From CAXTSE01 sp035554115 (GTDB lineage: Bacteria > Actinomycetota > Actinomycetes > Actinomycetales > Microbacteriaceae): 64,000 bases of DNA. The notes under the pieces were generated by a model. It saw only the letters and a program-made list of their open reading frames with translations. It did not search any database and was not told the origin of the DNA. Below are positions 17,995 through 26,341 of the stretch, one piece after another; the first letter of the stretch is position 1; each line of letters begins with the position of its first letter. The position numbers and the translations under genes are program-made. The stretch lies in assembly GCA_035554115.1 (NCBI GenBank), contig DATMIW010000046.1, forward strand, positions 7,582 to 71,581, written 5' to 3'.

Positions 17995-18450
17995 ATGAAG
18001 ATCACAATCTTGTTCGGCACCGAATCCGGAAACGCCCAACTCGTGTCAGAGGACATCGCTGACGCGTTGCGCGGCGATCACACAGTTGATGTGCACGATA
18101 TGGCCGACTTCCCCGTCTCAGACCTGGACGCCGGAACCCTGTACCTCTGTGTGTGCTCCACCTACGGTGATGGTGAGCTCCCCAAGAGCGCCTTCCCGTT
18201 CTTCCGAGGGCTACAGGAGTCGCAGACCTCCCTAGAGGGCGTCCGCTACGCGGTCTTCGGCCTCGGGGACAGCGACTACATCTACAGTTACAGCCTCGGT
18301 AGCGAGATCATTGACAAATCACTGACCGCGAAGGGTGCGCAGCGAATCGCCGAGTATGGTCGCCACGACGCGGCCGCGGGCGAAGACCCCAGCCCGATCG
18401 GCGTGGAATGGGCGCGCGAAGTCGTTGCCGAGTTCGCGGCTGTCGCATAA
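17995..18450 (+). CDS. Flavodoxin (FMN redoxin), probable P450 electron donor
   Basis: A 151-residue flavodoxin-like protein with the three FMN-binding loops TESGNAQ (9-15), STYGDGELP (55-63) and FGLGDSDY (88-95), closer to the FMN domains of diflavin reductases and to cindoxin or MioC than to long-chain flavodoxins. The start ATG 17995 has a purine-rich GAGAGAAGA before it; an in-frame TTG at 17950 overlapping the reductase stop is less likely. No ferredoxin gene is present in the region, so this is the most likely shuttle between the reductase and the two P450s, and perhaps a source of electrons for other enzymes. Confidence 0.9.
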   Translation: MKITILFGTESGNAQLVSEDIADALRGDHTVDVHDMADFPVSDLDAGTLYLCVCSTYGDGELPKSAFPFFRGLQESQTSLEGVRYAVFGLGDSDYIYSYSLGSEIIDKSLTAKGAQRIAEYGRHDAAAGEDPSPIGVEWAREVVAEFAAVA

Positions 18451-18505
18451 AACGAGTCGATTGCAGCGTAAGACTCCTTTTCGGAGCGGTGCTAACCTGG
18501 GCTCG

Positions 18506-19078
18506 ATGGCTGAGCCAGTCGTGCAGCGACGCCCCCGCAGATACGATCCCGAACGTCGGGACCGTATCATTCGTGCAGCGCAACAGGTCATTTTCCGCGA
18601 CGGTATAGAGGCTTTAACCCACCGGGCAGTTGCGGCGGTCGCGGATGTTCCCCTCAGCTCGACCACGTACCACTTCGCCGACAAAGAGGAATTGCTCAGC
18701 GCGGTACTTGCCTTGTCTGCTGAGCGCGGTGAGTCTCTTTTCCCGGAGATGTTCGCTGCCCACCGGCCTGAAGAGAACCTTCCGAGGGCCTTGGCAAATT
18801 TCCTCGAGGATCTGACCACCCGTGAGCGGGAACAGCTGATTCTCGACTACGAGATCTTCCTTGGAGCCCGGCGTCGACCCGCCCTTCGTGAAGCGGCCCT
18901 CCGGTGGACCACGTCGAGCTACAGGATGATCGAGCCCTATACCGATCCTGAAACCGCGCGGTTACTTACCGATCTGCTCGAAGGGTTCCTTGCCCAGCAC
19001 GTCGTTTTTGGGCGAGACTTACGGGCAAAAGATGTCGAGCCAGAGTTCGCCCGCGTATTGAATTCCGCGAGACCGTAG
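18506..19078 (+). CDS. TetR-family regulator, paralogue 2
   Basis: A 190-residue TetR protein, paralogue of that at 13779, with HTH region LTHRAVAAVADVPLSSTTYH and conserved FADKEELL. The start was set at ATG 18506 because a -10-like TAACCT (18493-18498) lies 7 nt before it, suggesting its own leaderless promoter; the longer in-frame reading to 18335 overlaps the flavodoxin gene. It ends the operon and is followed by a terminator hairpin shared with the convergent GcvT-like gene. Two related repressors bracketing the hydrolase-to-flavodoxin block suggest duplication with the P450s. Confidence 0.88.
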   Translation: MAEPVVQRRPRRYDPERRDRIIRAAQQVIFRDGIEALTHRAVAAVADVPLSSTTYHFADKEELLSAVLALSAERGESLFPEMFAAHRPEENLPRALANFLEDLTTREREQLILDYEIFLGARRRPALREAALRWTTSSYRMIEPYTDPETARLLTDLLEGFLAQHVVFGRDLRAKDVEPEFARVLNSARP

Positions 19079-19083
19079 AGTGA

Positions 19084-19115
19084 AAGTCCGGGACAGCGCG
19101 CGCCGTCCCGGACTT
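19084..19115. terminator. Bidirectional terminator hairpin
   Basis: An 11-bp perfect stem AAGTCCGGGAC/GTCCCGGACTT with a 10-nt GC-rich loop, between the TetR stop (19078) and the convergent GcvT-like stop (19142). Confidence 0.75.
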
Positions 19116-19141
19116 CATCTAGTGGAACTGACCCGTAGCCC

Positions 19142-20551
19142 TCAAACCTGGGCTGCTTGCCCGCGCACCGGGATCGTCGAAACATCAACATCCTCGTTAC
19201 GGTTCTCGTTCAGATAGGGGAATCGAGCCACTCGAACCCGGATCTCCTTCTGACGGGTCCCCGGCTCACCCCAAATGACGGTCAGCTCGGTGCCCTCATC
19301 AGAGTGGGCCACGTCAATCATCGCCAGCGACAGCATCTGATGGAATAGGACGCTATAGGCGCGACCCACTGATAGCCCTACGACCTCACCAGACGCATCT
19401 TTGACTTCATCACCCCATTGCCCTGGTGACTGGTCCTCGCCCTCGCCGCCCTTCCCGGGAGTGGGCCAGAAGGAGTAATGGTTCGGCAAATCCATGGCCA
19501 GGTAGGGCTCACCCGGCTCCAGCTGCGATGCGTGGACGTCGAGGATGTCCTCCTTGTTCCACTCCAAAGTGACCATCACGCGCGGCGAGCCAGCAGCGAT
19601 TCGTTCCAACGCCTCTCGACCGATGAAGTCGTGGTCGAACTTCACCATGTGACTCCAGCCGAGTTCGATCGGATTGCTATAACGCTTGCCCAGTTCGGGT
19701 CCCGCGCTGCCGCGCGCCACGATCGGCTCGGCAAAACCCTCGAGACCGGTTGTCAGCAGGTAGCCTTCGAAGTCCTTGTCCTCTGACCATGGCGTCGGGA
19801 AGTGCATTCCCGATTGCGGGAAGCCGGCCTCGGTGTGATTCAGCGTGTAGGCCTGGAAGCCGACACGGTGAATACCCCACTCTTTTCCGGCATTCCGGAT
19901 GCTGTTGTAGACAGCGTGGGCAGCTTCAGCCTCGCCATGCACTTCGTAAGCAAGTCCGCCAGCCATGCCAATGCGCAGGATGCGCACGTCATGACCGTCG
20001 ATGCTGGACAAACGGTGACGCATGAAGCCGATGTCGTGGAGGTTGTCGCCCGTTGCCACCTCCAGGGTTTCGAGAGAGTTTGCTCCCGCAATCTGGAAGA
20101 GGAACGGCGATGGGAGATGGACCAACTCGACGTCATAGTCGCCACCGTCACGATCGAACAGGTAATCCATCCAGGGAGAGAGCCACATCACATAGACCTG
20201 GTCTTCACCGGTCCGGAGCAGCATTCCGTGGATCATGACGTTTCCGTCGTCGTTGCACATGATCGCGTGCTTGGCCGAGCCGATGGGGAACTTGGCGAAA
20301 CTGTTCACGCAGGCGTGCGACAGAAATTCGAGAACCCCCGGGCCTTGCAGGTACGAAACGGGGGTCCAGTTCAGGAATGCGCCAAGGCCTACCGAGGTGC
20401 GCCACGAAAGGACCTCCTCCCGCCACCCCGCGAACTCCCACGGCTGAGCGCTATGCCCCCGGTATGCGGGCGCGTCGTACATGGAAAGGTTCGGGTCAAA
20501 CGGGAGTGCGGTCAGAAGGGGCAAGGCTTGCACAGGGTGTTCCTCGGCCAC
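19142..20551 (-). CDS. GcvT/LigM-like tetrahydrofolate-dependent demethylase
   Basis: A 469-residue member of the aminomethyltransferase (GcvT) superfamily. Its length and motifs (IELGWSHMVKFDHDFIGREAL, VMVTLEWNKEDI) fit the THF-dependent O- or S-demethylase group (LigM vanillate demethylase, DmdA) better than true glycine-cleavage T protein, and no gcvH or gcvP is nearby. The start is GTG 20551 after GAGGAG. It converges on the P450 operon. If the P450s make or act on methyl ethers, this enzyme could move a methyl group to folate. That link is inference; aromatic, sulfonium or betaine substrates are all possible. Confidence 0.75.
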   Translation of the reverse strand: MAEEHPVQALPLLTALPFDPNLSMYDAPAYRGHSAQPWEFAGWREEVLSWRTSVGLGAFLNWTPVSYLQGPGVLEFLSHACVNSFAKFPIGSAKHAIMCNDDGNVMIHGMLLRTGEDQVYVMWLSPWMDYLFDRDGGDYDVELVHLPSPFLFQIAGANSLETLEVATGDNLHDIGFMRHRLSSIDGHDVRILRIGMAGGLAYEVHGEAEAAHAVYNSIRNAGKEWGIHRVGFQAYTLNHTEAGFPQSGMHFPTPWSEDKDFEGYLLTTGLEGFAEPIVARGSAGPELGKRYSNPIELGWSHMVKFDHDFIGREALERIAAGSPRVMVTLEWNKEDILDVHASQLEPGEPYLAMDLPNHYSFWPTPGKGGEGEDQSPGQWGDEVKDASGEVVGLSVGRAYSVLFHQMLSLAMIDVAHSDEGTELTVIWGEPGTRQKEIRVRVARFPYLNENRNEDVDVSTIPVRGQAAQV

Positions 20552-20606
20552 GGTACGCTCCTCGTTGAGATGACCTCAACCTTACAACTAACCGAGCGGA
20601 TAGTGT

Positions 20607-21605
20607 CTATGCGATCGGGTCGAGCCACTTCTCAGCGAGGTGGTCTGCTGTGACGCGACGGATAGTCCCCGACTGCGAGCGCAGCACGATCGACTCTGTG
20701 CGGATGATCGGGCCTTTGCGCTGCACACCCCGCACCAGGTTGCCGTCGGTGACGCCCGTCGCGACGAAGAAAGTGTTGTCGCCGGTTACCAGCTCGTCGG
20801 CCTCGTAGACATAGTCGAACTTCAGGCCCGCATCGAGACCCTTCTGCTTCTCCTCGTCCGTCTTCGGGGCAAGCCGGGTTTGGATGAACCCGCCGAGCGC
20901 CTTGATCGCGCAGGCCGTCGCGACGCCCTCGGGGCTGCCGCCGATCCCGACACACATGTCCATGCGGCCCTCGTAGGAGGCCGCGTCGATCGCGCCGGCA
21001 ACGTCACCGTCGAGCAGCAGTCGCGTGCCGGCTCCCGCATCACGGATCGCGGCAATCAGCTCGGCGTGACGTGGGCGGTCGAGCACTCCGATCGACATTT
21101 CGCCGACAGGCTTGTTCTTCGCCTTGGCGAGCGCGCGGATGTTCTCGCCGATCGGCTTGCGCAGGTCGACAACGCCTTTGCCTTCCCACCCGGTGGCGAT
21201 CTTGTCCATATAGAACACCGAGGAGGCGTCGAGCATGGCCCCGCGGTCGGCGGCGGCGATCATCGAAATGGCGTTGCGGCGACCGGCCGCTGTGAGCGAG
21301 GTGCCGTCGATCGGGTCGACGGCGATATCGCATTCCGGGCCGCGGCCGTTCCCGACGACTTCGCCGTTGAAGAGCATCGGCGCCTCGTCTTTCTCCCCCT
21401 CGCCAATGACGACGGTCCCGGCGAAATTGACAGTCCCCAGGAACTTGCGCATCGCATCCACAGCCGCACCGTCAGCGCCGTTCTTGTCACCACGCCCGAT
21501 AAACGGAACGGCACGGATCGCGGCGGCCTCGGTCGCGCGCACCAGCTCCATTCCGAGGTTGCGGTCGGGGTGCAGGACCAAGGTCCCGTTATCGGCAATC
21601 GCCAT
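20607..21605 (-). CDS. glpX: Fructose-1,6-bisphosphatase, class II
   Basis: A 332-residue GlpX that hydrolyses fructose-1,6-bisphosphate to fructose-6-phosphate in gluconeogenesis. Diagnostic motifs are GEGEKDEAPMLFNGE and AVDPIDGTSLTA, with metal-binding acidic residues, and GGSPEGVATACAI downstream. The start ATG 21605 has GTGAGGATG upstream and gives the usual length; the in-frame extension to 21848 would run into fba. It is divergent from fba, and both act on fructose-1,6-bisphosphate. Its stop overlaps a candidate weak regulatory motif of the GcvT-like gene. Confidence 0.97.
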   Translation of the reverse strand: MAIADNGTLVLHPDRNLGMELVRATEAAAIRAVPFIGRGDKNGADGAAVDAMRKFLGTVNFAGTVVIGEGEKDEAPMLFNGEVVGNGRGPECDIAVDPIDGTSLTAAGRRNAISMIAAADRGAMLDASSVFYMDKIATGWEGKGVVDLRKPIGENIRALAKAKNKPVGEMSIGVLDRPRHAELIAAIRDAGAGTRLLLDGDVAGAIDAASYEGRMDMCVGIGGSPEGVATACAIKALGGFIQTRLAPKTDEEKQKGLDAGLKFDYVYEADELVTGDNTFFVATGVTDGNLVRGVQRKGPIIRTESIVLRSQSGTIRRVTADHLAEKWLDPIA

Positions 21606-21687
21606 GGCGGCATCCTCACTGTTAGCGGCCTCCAGCCTACCGGGGCGTCGATACACTGATACTGCCGTCCCATGAAGGAGAACCTCT

Positions 21688-22719
21688 ATGCCCGTCGCCA
21701 CCCCTGACCAGTACGCCGAGATGATCGACTCCGCCAAGCGCGGAGGGTTCGCGTTCCCCGCGATCAACGTTTCCTCCTCAGCGACGGTGAATGCTGCACT
21801 GCAGGGTCTGGCCGAAGCTGGATCGGATGGCATCATCCAGGTCTCCACGGGCGGAGCCGACTACTTTGCCGGCCAGAGCGTCAAGGCGCGCGCTTCGGGT
21901 GCCCTCGCCTTCGCGGCATTCGCGACCGAGGTTGCCAAGAACTACCCGATCACGGTCGCCCTGCACACCGACCACTGCCCCAAGGACGCCCTCGACGGAT
22001 TCGTGCTGCCTCTTATCGAGGCTTCTGAGGCCGAGGTGAAGGCGGGGCGGCATCCGATCTTCCAGTCGCATATGTGGGATGGCTCTGCCGTGCCTCTGGC
22101 AGAGAACCTCGAGATCGCACGCGAACTTCTGCCGCGCATGAAAGCGATCGAATCGATCCTTGAGGTCGAGATCGGTGTCGTTGGCGGCGAAGAAGACGGT
22201 GTTAGCCACGAGATCAACGAGCACCTCTACACAACTCTCGATGACGCCATCGCGACGGTCGAGGCACTTGGTCTCGGCGAACAGGGTCGCTACCTCGCCG
22301 CGCTGACCTTCGGCAACGTGCACGGGGTCTACAAGCCCGGCAACGTGAAGCTGCGCCCCGAACTGCTGCAGGAGATCCAGGAGGGCATCCAGGCCAAATA
22401 CGGCACCGGCCCGCTCCCCCTCGACCTCGTCTTCCACGGTGGATCCGGCTCGTCGGACGACGAGATTGCGACAGCCGTGCGGAACGGCGTTATCAAGATG
22501 AACATCGACACCGATACGCAGTATGCCTTCAGCCGCTCGGTAGCGGACACCGTGCTGAAGAACTACGACGGCTTCATCAAGGCCGACGGTGAGGTCGGAA
22601 ACAAGAAGGTTTACGACCCGCGCGCCTGGGGCAAAAAGGCGGAAACCGCGATGGCGGAGCGTGTCGCTGAGGCGACGCGTCAGCTGGGATCAGCGGGTCG
22701 GTCGATCAGCTCGAAGTAG
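21688..22719 (+). CDS. fba: Fructose-bisphosphate aldolase, class II
   Basis: A 343-residue class II (zinc) aldolase that cleaves fructose-1,6-bisphosphate to the two triose phosphates. It opens with FAFPAINVSSSATVNAAL, has the Zn-binding HTDHC segment, EIGVVGGEEDGV, and the C-terminal VFHGGSGSS and KMNIDTDTQYAF motifs. AAGGAG lies 8 nt before ATG 21688. It is divergent from glpX across 82 bp. Downstream, 22720-22755 holds a short direct repeat (two copies of CTCGACCGGCGG) before the convergent membrane protein gene. Confidence 0.98.
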   Translation: MPVATPDQYAEMIDSAKRGGFAFPAINVSSSATVNAALQGLAEAGSDGIIQVSTGGADYFAGQSVKARASGALAFAAFATEVAKNYPITVALHTDHCPKDALDGFVLPLIEASEAEVKAGRHPIFQSHMWDGSAVPLAENLEIARELLPRMKAIESILEVEIGVVGGEEDGVSHEINEHLYTTLDDAIATVEALGLGEQGRYLAALTFGNVHGVYKPGNVKLRPELLQEIQEGIQAKYGTGPLPLDLVFHGGSGSSDDEIATAVRNGVIKMNIDTDTQYAFSRSVADTVLKNYDGFIKADGEVGNKKVYDPRAWGKKAETAMAERVAEATRQLGSAGRSISSK

Positions 22720-22755
22720 GTCTCGACAAACTCGACCGGCGGCCTCGACCGGCGG

Positions 22756-23889
22756 CTAGTCGGGAAGGTTGAAGCTGACCTTGATGAAGCGATCGCGGTT
22801 CCACTCAAGGTCGCTGACTGCCGTCGACAGGGTGAGGTAGTACGGCGCGAGGTGCATGATCCGGCGGCCTTCGGGAAGCTCCATATCGAGACTGATTCCC
22901 ACCGCCGTCGACCCGTCCTCTCCTGCCCGCAACTCGACAAGAAGCGACCCGGAATCTGCTCCGGGTGTCTCGAGGATCGCCTGCAGCAGACCTTTGAGCG
23001 CGGTGCGCTGTGGCGCACGCATCTTGGATGCGCGCAGGTCCGGATCGATGACCACGAGCCGGGATGCATCCGCCACCGCATCCAGCCAGCTCACGTGCGA
23101 CTGCGTGACCAGGTCATCGCGCAGATGACGTGCCAGCTGTCCGGCGAGCGCCCGCTCGTTGTCAGACACCTTTCTCGCGCGCGCGACGGATTCGATAAAC
23201 GGGGCCGCACGCGCTGTCAGTTCGGCGAGTCGCCGGCGCTCGGCCTGCTCCGCCGCATCGTCGAGGGGTCCCTCGGTCGACACAAAGGTTTCGGATCGCT
23301 TCTCGATGAGCGGCAGCATCCGGCTGACCACTGCATAGGAAAAAGTCGCCGCCGCGATCACTGCGGCAATGGCCGGCGACATGATGATGATGATCGTCGA
23401 CACCGGGCCCCACCTGAACACCTGGTCAGAGACCGCCCAGTAAGCGAAGGGTGCCGTTACGACTATCGAACCCAGCCCGAGAATAAGCAATGTGCGAGTC
23501 GGGAGATAAGGAGCAAGGCTGGCGAGCACCAATCCGAGCCCGAATGGCGCCCACCACGTTTCGATGGCGAAGGTGAGTCCGCTGTATCCGATAGCCGACA
23601 GCACGAAACCGAGACTCGCGATCGAGACCGCTATCGCTCCGCCGCGCGCACCGATCCGACGCTTCATCGGGCGAGTCCTGACATGCACGAAGACGCACGC
23701 GAGGCTGCATATGAGCACGCCCGCGAACTGCAGGCGTGGCTCAGGATGCGAGCGCCACGCCACGAAAGCAAGGGTCCACCCGTAGAGCAGATTGATTGCC
23801 CCGAACACGAGTGGCACGTGCGTGCCCGTGAACCAACTCAGGGGATCGACCTGCTGGGCAGATAGCGCGAGATGACGGCGTTCGATCAC
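22756..23889 (-). CDS. Membrane protein, degenerate partner of the adjacent histidine kinase
   Basis: A 377-residue protein with about six hydrophobic segments in residues 25-195, then a soluble part with a linker (RRRLAELTARAAPFIESVARAR) and a region where a kinase would carry its ATPase domain. No N box, G box or phospho-acceptor His motif is recognisable. Its ATG overlaps the stop of the kinase gene by 4 nt, so the two are translated together. It looks like a kinase-derived sensor that has lost catalysis and may dimerise with its neighbour; this is inference. Confidence 0.7.
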   Translation of the reverse strand: MIERRHLALSAQQVDPLSWFTGTHVPLVFGAINLLYGWTLAFVAWRSHPEPRLQFAGVLICSLACVFVHVRTRPMKRRIGARGGAIAVSIASLGFVLSAIGYSGLTFAIETWWAPFGLGLVLASLAPYLPTRTLLILGLGSIVVTAPFAYWAVSDQVFRWGPVSTIIIIMSPAIAAVIAAATFSYAVVSRMLPLIEKRSETFVSTEGPLDDAAEQAERRRLAELTARAAPFIESVARARKVSDNERALAGQLARHLRDDLVTQSHVSWLDAVADASRLVVIDPDLRASKMRAPQRTALKGLLQAILETPGADSGSLLVELRAGEDGSTAVGISLDMELPEGRRIMHLAPYYLTLSTAVSDLEWNRDRFIKVSFNLPD

Positions 23890-25118
23890 GACATCTCCTG
23901 ATGATGGGATTCCTCTTGCGGCACAACAACTTCGGCAACGGGGAGGGTCATAATGATCGACGTCCCCTCCCCGGGAGCCGACCAGATCTGGGCAGACCCG
24001 CCGACGAGTTGCAGCCGTTCGATGATCGACCCGCGCACGCCGAGTCGATCTGCGGGGATCGCCGACATATCGAAGCCGGAGCCGTGATCAGTGATCATGA
24101 TCGTTGCACTCTCAGCCGAGTAAATAACTTCAAGTTCGGCCATTGCGGCCCCCGAATGCCGAAGAGCGTTTTCGAAGGCGGCCCGGATGGCCCCCACCGC
24201 TGCGGCCGCAACCGAGGGGCTGAGCCGGTAGATGCCCGACCCGGTGCCCGTGACATGGATCGACAGACCTCGCCATTGGAAGTCGCTCACCATGCGCATC
24301 AGTTCGTTGCGCAGAGTTGCGTCTTCGACATCGACAGTGCGGATGTCCCGCGTGTGTGAAATCCATTCGGCACCGCGCAACACCTCGAGGTCTTCGAGCA
24401 GGCGCTCGCTCGCGCGCTCATCGAGCTCGCCGGACGATGTCATAACAATCGACAGGTCGTTGAGCAGCGTGTCGTGCACAGCCGCCGTTGTGTGCCGCGA
24501 GAGGTCTTCACCCCGCGACCACCTCTGGGTCTCTGCTTCAAGCCGATCAAAGTCCGGTACCCGCCGGCGCTGACTGGTCTGGATCCCCGCGAGGGTCAAG
24601 TATGCAATCACGGAAATGGCGAAGACCATTGTCGGCCCGAAGCCCGGACGGTACTCGACGCCAGTGGAAATCGTCACAGCCAGAATGACCGCGTTGGCCA
24701 CGAGGTACCCGAGCAACGACCACAAGATTCCGGTGATTGCCGTCGTCGCGGCGACACCTACGACGACAAGGGCAATGTTGGGGCGATTCAGGAGGTAAAG
24801 CCCGTCAGTGATCAGAGCGGGGTCGCTCCTCAACAGGGCCGTTTCGTAAACAAAAGTCGCCGATCCGGCCACCACCAGGTAGATCACGACCACGCGGCGC
24901 CGTCGCCATCTGACGACTGCCGCAATTCCTGCCAGCACGACAATCAGCATCAGGAGTGGCAGCAGAAGGTCAGCGAGCCGATCGCGCCGCGCTAGCGTCT
25001 CGATGAGGACCGGGAAGGTAAATAGGATCGTCGCAGTCCCGACCGCCCACCCCACCGTGGCGACGCTGCCGGTGATAACGCGTGCCGCAACGGCGCGAGG
25101 CAGAACACCCATGCGCAT
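23886..25118 (-). CDS. Membrane sensor histidine kinase, HisKA_3 type
   Basis: A 410-residue kinase. About six hydrophobic segments occupy roughly residues 10-185, followed by a phospho-acceptor motif AAVHDTLLNDLS typical of NarL-partner kinases, then an HATPase_c domain with N box ENALRHSG, G1 box DHGSGFD and GEGTSIIMTLP. The start ATG 25118 is preceded by AAGGAGG. It is the first gene of a two-gene operon with the degenerate partner. No response regulator is encoded on either side (fba and ispH flank), so its regulator must be elsewhere. Confidence 0.88.
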   Translation of the reverse strand: MRMGVLPRAVAARVITGSVATVGWAVGTATILFTFPVLIETLARRDRLADLLLPLLMLIVVLAGIAAVVRWRRRRVVVIYLVVAGSATFVYETALLRSDPALITDGLYLLNRPNIALVVVGVAATTAITGILWSLLGYLVANAVILAVTISTGVEYRPGFGPTMVFAISVIAYLTLAGIQTSQRRRVPDFDRLEAETQRWSRGEDLSRHTTAAVHDTLLNDLSIVMTSSGELDERASERLLEDLEVLRGAEWISHTRDIRTVDVEDATLRNELMRMVSDFQWRGLSIHVTGTGSGIYRLSPSVAAAAVGAIRAAFENALRHSGAAMAELEVIYSAESATIMITDHGSGFDMSAIPADRLGVRGSIIERLQLVGGSAQIWSAPGEGTSIIMTLPVAEVVVPQEESHHQEMS

Positions 25119-25152
25119 GCGTGCCTCCTTGGCGCTGTCGACGACGGTGAAG

Positions 25153-26259
25153 TCAGTTACCCGAAGTCTGCTGCATACCCGCCGATTGGCGGCCCCCCAA
25201 AGCGCGTGTGTCCGCGTTGCCCGCCTGATCGGTGCGGAGCTCTTTCGGAAGCGAAAACATCAGGTCTTCTTCGGCCGTCTTGACGAGCTGCACATCGAGG
25301 TAGCCGGCGTCGCGCAGATCGGCGAGCACCTCCTCCACAAGTACTTCGGGCACCGACGCCCCCGAGCTGACGCCGATGGACCGCACGCCGTCGAGCCAGT
25401 CCTGTTGTATCTCGCTGGCGTAGTCGATGCGATGTGCGGCTTTCGCCCCATATTCGAGCGCCACCTCAACGAGACGAACACTGTTGGAGCTGTTGGCCGA
25501 ACCGACAACGATCACCAGCTCGGCATCCGGTGCAAGCTTTTTGATGGCGACCTGGCGGTTCTGAGTGGCGTAACAGATGTCATCACTCGGCGGGTTCTGC
25601 AGCTGCGGGAATCTTTCGCGAAGGCGGTCCACGGTCTGCATCGTTTCGTCGACGCTGAGGGTGGTTTGCGAGATCCAGACCAGGTTGTCGGTGTCGGGCA
25701 CTTCCAGCGCGTCGACCTCTTCGGGACTGCCGACCAGGATGGTGCGCTCGGGCGCCTGCCCCATCGTGCCCTCGACCTCCTCATGCCCGGCATGCCCGAT
25801 CAGCAGGATTGTGGCGTCAGCTTTCGCAAAGCGCTGCGCCTCGCGGTGCACTTTCGTGACCAGCGGGCAGGTGGCGTCGATCGCGAGCAAGTCGCGATCT
25901 TCGGCCTCCTGGACCACCATCGGGCTCACGCCGTGAGCGCTGAACACGAGGTGGGATCCGGTGGGGACCTCGGCGATCTCGTCGACGAAGATCGCCCCCC
26001 GCTTCTCAAGCTCGCTGACGACGTGCACATTGTGCACGATCTGTTTGCGCACATACACGGGGCTGCCGAAGCGGTCCAATGCTTTCTCGACCGCGACCAC
26101 AGCGCGATCGACTCCGGCGCAATAGCCGCGCGGGGCAGCGAGGAGCACCCGTTTGCCTCCGTCGACAGGGTGGTCGACGAGACGCCCGCGCTGCGCGGGC
26201 GGACGGGGCAAGTCCACGGATTCGGGGAAGGATCCCGCTCGTCCGTTAGTGATGGCCAC
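25153..26259 (-). CDS. ispH: 4-hydroxy-3-methylbut-2-enyl diphosphate reductase
   Basis: A 368-residue IspH (LytB), the last enzyme of the MEP isoprenoid pathway, making IPP and DMAPP with an iron-sulfur cluster. Cluster cysteines are visible in APRGYCAGVDRAV, DATCPLVTKVH and DDICYATQNRQ, and the conserved GSANSSNS lies in between. The start is GTG 26259, with TAGAAT (26266-26271) 6 nt upstream and no ribosome binding site, which suggests a leaderless message. The N-terminal ~35 residues are longer than the minimal family. Divergent from xseA. Confidence 0.97.
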   Translation of the reverse strand: MAITNGRAGSFPESVDLPRPPAQRGRLVDHPVDGGKRVLLAAPRGYCAGVDRAVVAVEKALDRFGSPVYVRKQIVHNVHVVSELEKRGAIFVDEIAEVPTGSHLVFSAHGVSPMVVQEAEDRDLLAIDATCPLVTKVHREAQRFAKADATILLIGHAGHEEVEGTMGQAPERTILVGSPEEVDALEVPDTDNLVWISQTTLSVDETMQTVDRLRERFPQLQNPPSDDICYATQNRQVAIKKLAPDAELVIVVGSANSSNSVRLVEVALEYGAKAAHRIDYASEIQQDWLDGVRSIGVSSGASVPEVLVEEVLADLRDAGYLDVQLVKTAEEDLMFSLPKELRTDQAGNADTRALGGRQSAGMQQTSGN

Positions 26260-26341
26260 ACGGTGATTCTACGGAGCCAGTTCCGGGCACCGCTGTGTGT
26301 GCTCCGCGCCGAGCGTCCGGGGCATCCCGTACCCTGACCGC

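Noticed and set aside
4046..20551. Integrated mobile element carrying the catabolic region
   Set aside because: No integrase, transposase, terminal repeat or tRNA attachment site was seen at either edge; transfer by recombination is possible but unsupported.
25003..26337. A 444-codon open frame on the plus strand
   Set aside because: Antisense to ispH, which has all its cluster cysteines.
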